Positions 61,401 to 64,000 of a stretch of 64,000 bases of DNA are shown in pieces (positions within the stretch are counted from its first letter, which is position 1; each line of letters starts with the position of its first letter). A program made the translations under genes and the position numbers. A model generated the notes under the pieces. The model saw nothing but the letters and a program-made list of their open reading frames with translations, had not been told where the DNA came from and did not search any database. This DNA is from Brachionus manjavacas (taxonomy: Eukaryota; Rotifera; Eurotatoria; Ploima; Brachionidae), in contig JAHQIY010000005.1 of the NCBI GenBank assembly GCA_019054805.1, positions 3,579,501 to 3,643,500 on the forward strand, in the 5' to 3' direction.

Positions 61401-63055
61401 ATTCTGTGTGATGTAGTCAAACAAATAAAAATTGTTCTTGTTACTGTTGGAAATGAAATATTAGAGCACTGAGAAAAATTTTAAATATCAGGCAAAATTA
61501 TAATAATTTGTCAAAAATTAAATCAATTAAATTGGTAATAAAAAAAATATTAAGAAAGTTTGAAAAGCTCTGATAAATACTTAATATTCAAAGGAACTGA
61601 ACTTTTATTATAAATTGAATATACAGTGAATTCTCGATTATCGAGACCCACGATTATCGAGACTCGAGACTTTTTATATAAATTTTTGTTTCACGAATTT
61701 TTTAAATCCTTTTACACGTAAAAAAAAATTGATTATCGAGACTCGAGTCTCGATAATTTTTTTATTATCGAGACTATATTTTATAATAAGACTGAGACTT
61801 TTAATGTAAATTCACTGTAGATTAAACGAACCCATAAGAGAAACTTTTAAGAATATTAAAATCTTTGAATAAAAAAATAGACATTTTAAATTTTAATTTT
61901 AATTAAAATTTTTTTCCAAAATACTATATTATAAATTAAAAGTCTAAACGATAGTATAAACCGAATAAAAGTGACTAAATTACTTCGAATAAGTATGAAT
62001 TAGTCAAGATTTTGGCCAATAATTAAAATATCTTGAATGAAAGTGATTTGACTTTTATTGATTGATTTTTGAAGTTACATTCATTTAAGGCTGTTAAGTT
62101 TTTAAAAACTGAAAATTACCTTGGATCTGAATACAGGCGGATTTTAAATTAGGAGTTAAAAAAAAGCTCGATTCCTATTTTAAGTGATTAATTTGAATTA
62201 GTTTTTTGGATACAAATTGAAACTTGAAAAAATAAAAAATTTGGAAAGACAATTAGATTACTAGATTCGAATGAAATCTTGATTATAAGATAAATATGAA
62301 TTTATATTTGATTAATATTCTTTTAAAATTAAATTCGAGAACTAACAATTTTTAAATTCAAGAATAATTTTAAATTTAAAAATTTTCATTCGAAAGGCTC
62401 CTTATTCGAATAGAATATGCATATTTTATTTCATCACTACCTATTTTTCACATTCTTTTTTTTAAAGCTTCTGGAAAAGATAATTAAAAACCATCTTAAA
62501 TATAATATACTCAAGAAAATTTAAATATAATTTAAGGAACAGCAATAATTTATTTGAACCGATGTCAAAATAGAAAAATGGTGAATATTTCTACCCAAAG
62601 GTTATAAGATGCTTTGTAATTAAAAGATGTTGAAGTTTTCAGCTTTTAATACTCTCAATTTTCAATTATAACATTAATTTGATTTTTTTAGAATTTGTGA
62701 AAAAATTTAAATTTTTAAACTTGAATATTTTATTGTTAAATATTTCAAATATATTTTTTTTTTCAATTTTATAATAATTAAAAATTTTAAATGAATACTT
62801 TTATATAGAATTTAAATGAATGAAGTGTTAATCACTCTTACAGATAGGGGGACTAGCCTGTTGATTAACCTTTAAACTTATTTATAACTTTTTTTTAAAA
62901 AAAATTTCCAAAAATACTCTGTAATAAAAAAATTTACCTAAAGAAGCTAAAATTGCCGCCAAATTAGTCCATTCACTATTCGTTGGTTTGCTTTTGACCA
63001 AAATATTTTTGTCATAAAAATCATAACAAATTTTGGCTATTTTATCAAAATCCAT
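58413..63055 (-). CDS. ADAT1: ADAT1, tRNA-specific adenosine deaminase 1
   Basis: Seven exons, 62938-63055, 60613-60687, 60505-60559, 60325-60455, 59924-60266, 58781-58977 and 58413-58720, give 408 residues. The zinc-deaminase core is complete: H72 and catalytic E74 in DSHAE, C127 in HTPCGDAS and C207 in [11 protein letters not shown]. Other family strings are [41 protein letters not shown] and [16 protein letters not shown]1 converts A37, next to the anticodon of tRNA-Ala, to inosine and is related to ADAR editing enzymes. The intron after C127 begins with GC rather than GT; only this site preserves the CGDAS motif. The first intron (60688-62937, 2.25 kb) holds a small MITE. Intron 5 (58978-59923) is ACGTAA-rich. 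The vertebrate insertion between the two Cys ligands is much shorter here. Confidence 0.93.
59560..59850. repeat. ACGTAA-rich inverted segment in ADAT1 intron 5
   Basis: Multiple TTACGTAA-type words in both orientations (for example AATTTTACGTAAAATTATG near 59568 and AAAATTACGTAAAATAATG near 59811). The arrangement suggests a decayed inverted-repeat element related in composition to 25500-25640. Ends are not defined. Confidence 0.35.
61624..61817. mobile_element. 194-bp pogo/Tc1-like MITE in ADAT1 intron 1
   Basis: The element starts CAGTGAATTCTCGATTATCG and ends with AATTCACTG, giving nine-base perfect terminal repeats flanked on both sides by TA, the expected target-site duplication of the Tc1/mariner/pogo superfamily. 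The interior repeats GATTATCGAGACTCGAG and its complement, so it can fold strongly. The CAGTG...CTCGATTATCGA end is typical of pogo-type elements. It has no coding capacity. Confidence 0.8.
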
Positions 63056-63247
63056 CTTGTTTAATTAAAATTTTGGTAAAACAGATTTTCATTAAGAAAC
63101 GGAGTTTTAAGTCCATCAATCTTCTTTAATATTTTAATAAAAATTACAATTTATTTTCTTTATATAAAAAATCAATCAACATTTATAGATCTTTAAGGAT
63201 CTTGCAAGTAACAATAAATTATTATTAGATGTTTCTTAGAAAATAAC

Positions 63248-64000
63248 TTAGAAAGTATTCAAATTAACTTCCAAATTAGGTCTAGACGGTTGCAACACAA
63301 AATTAGCGATTAGCATGAAGGCTTTGGAAGGCAAAATACTTTTGAGAACCGAAAGCAAATACAAAACTCGTGGTATACAAACATTCTTTTGATTAACCAA
63401 TATAGCGTGCATAATTCTTTTGGCCACAAATTGAGGTGGCAATGGAGTAGTCAAGTAATTGAATCTTTTAGAAAATTAGAAAATAAATTAATTTTTGTAA
63501 AATTTTTTCAGCTAGTTAGCGGGCTTACAAATGGCGTGATTTAGCATAAAGAGTTGTATTGATTGAGGCAGGATAGACTAGTGTAGTACAAATACCATCA
63601 TAACCAGCAAGTGTCAATTCATGATCCAGTGATTCCATCATTCCAACAAGAGCAAACTTTGATGTACAATTATCGGACATGTGACAAAATCCGAAAAGTC
63701 CTGCACTGCTGGCTACACTCACAATGTGACCATGATTGCGGCTTAACATTGATGGTAAAAATTCTCTCAAAAACCAGTAACTGGCAAAAATATTCACTCT
63801 CATTGTCGAAATAAATTCATCTTCTTTGCATTCCATAAACGAGCGAAAAGCTTGAATACCTGCATTGTTAATTATTATGGTAACCTCGCCAACATCTCTT
63901 CTGATACATTCACAAACTTCTCTGATCTCTTCCCTGCTTCTAGACAGAATAACTTGTAATTTATTAAAATCTTAGAAAAAGCGGCCAAATAGCTACTTTA
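63248..64000 (-). CDS. Short-chain dehydrogenase, SDR16C/RDH10-like, 3' part only; catalytic Tyr replaced
   Basis: Two exons are visible, about 63529-63939 and 63248-63464, joined in phase; upstream exons lie beyond the window. The protein shows the SDR core NNAGIQ, the catalytic-Ser strand GHIVSVASSAGLFGF and the conserved C-terminal region (YPASINTTLY; PLPPQFVAKRIMHAI) of the SDR16C group (retinol dehydrogenase 10, SDR16C5, 17-beta-HSD11 types). These NAD(P)-dependent enzymes act on retinol or steroids at the ER or lipid droplets. The active-site YxxxK reads SDNCTSKFA, so the catalytic tyrosine (D-Y-C-A-S-K in relatives) is Asn while Lys is kept. If real, the product should lack normal dehydrogenase activity. 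The gene is tandem with ADAT1, 192 bp upstream of its start. Confidence 0.88.

Noticed and set aside
1..64000. CRISPR array, bacterial operon or phage-like system
   Set aside because: No spaced direct repeats or prokaryotic gene structure; all recognised genes are eukaryotic with spliceosomal introns.

Overview
This is nuclear DNA from an animal: very AT-rich, with split genes, mostly short introns (about 48-130 nt), long exons and degenerate transposon copies between genes. Base composition, tiny introns and the gene set suggest a compact invertebrate genome, perhaps a monogonont rotifer of the Brachionus type. That assignment is inference; no rRNA or barcode gene is present. Gene models were assembled by hand from reading frame, GT-AG (or GC-AG) boundaries, phase continuity and recalled family sequences. 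For each complete spliced model the exon lengths sum to a multiple of three.

Left part (1-8.2 kb): a SINE copy and a 265-bp inverted-repeat element, then two tandem minus-strand genes for three-domain dsRNA-binding proteins of the TARBP2/PRKRA/Loquacious family, then a plus-strand ferritin gene with a convincing iron-responsive element just before its start codon. From 8.2 to 17.8 kb lies a complete nine-exon NBAS gene (ER tethering complex). At 19.5-22.9 kb are a foldback element, ARMC7 and CFAP410 arranged divergently, and a group of small hairpins. A single-exon polycystin-2-like channel follows (22.9-25.0 kb).

Middle (25.0-31.5 kb): a transposon graveyard (hAT transposase C-terminus, two non-LTR retrotransposon 3' ends) and a rhodopsin-like GPCR. 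From 31.5 to 43.1 kb a five-exon sidekick homologue encodes a roughly 2,600-residue adhesion receptor with 6 Ig domains, a long FN3 array, one membrane span and a long tail. A gene-poor 5.6-kb stretch follows.

Right part (48.7-64 kb): alpha-SNAP (plus), then NAA20, a vestigial-like TONDU protein, COX11, ADAT1 and the 3' end of an SDR16C-type retinol/steroid dehydrogenase, all on the minus strand. SDR, ADAT1 and COX11 are tandem, with gaps of only 192 and 97 bp. NBAS and alpha-SNAP act in the same SNARE-dependent Golgi-ER membrane traffic. The two dsRNA-binding proteins act in small-RNA pathways and ADAT1 in tRNA editing.

No clearly new multi-gene system was found. The best leads are the SDR gene lacking its catalytic tyrosine, the duplicated Dicer-partner genes, GC-AG introns in ADAT1 and sidekick, the ferritin IRE with an unusual C-C mismatch, an altered polycystin pore motif, and three unclassified inverted-repeat or SINE families.
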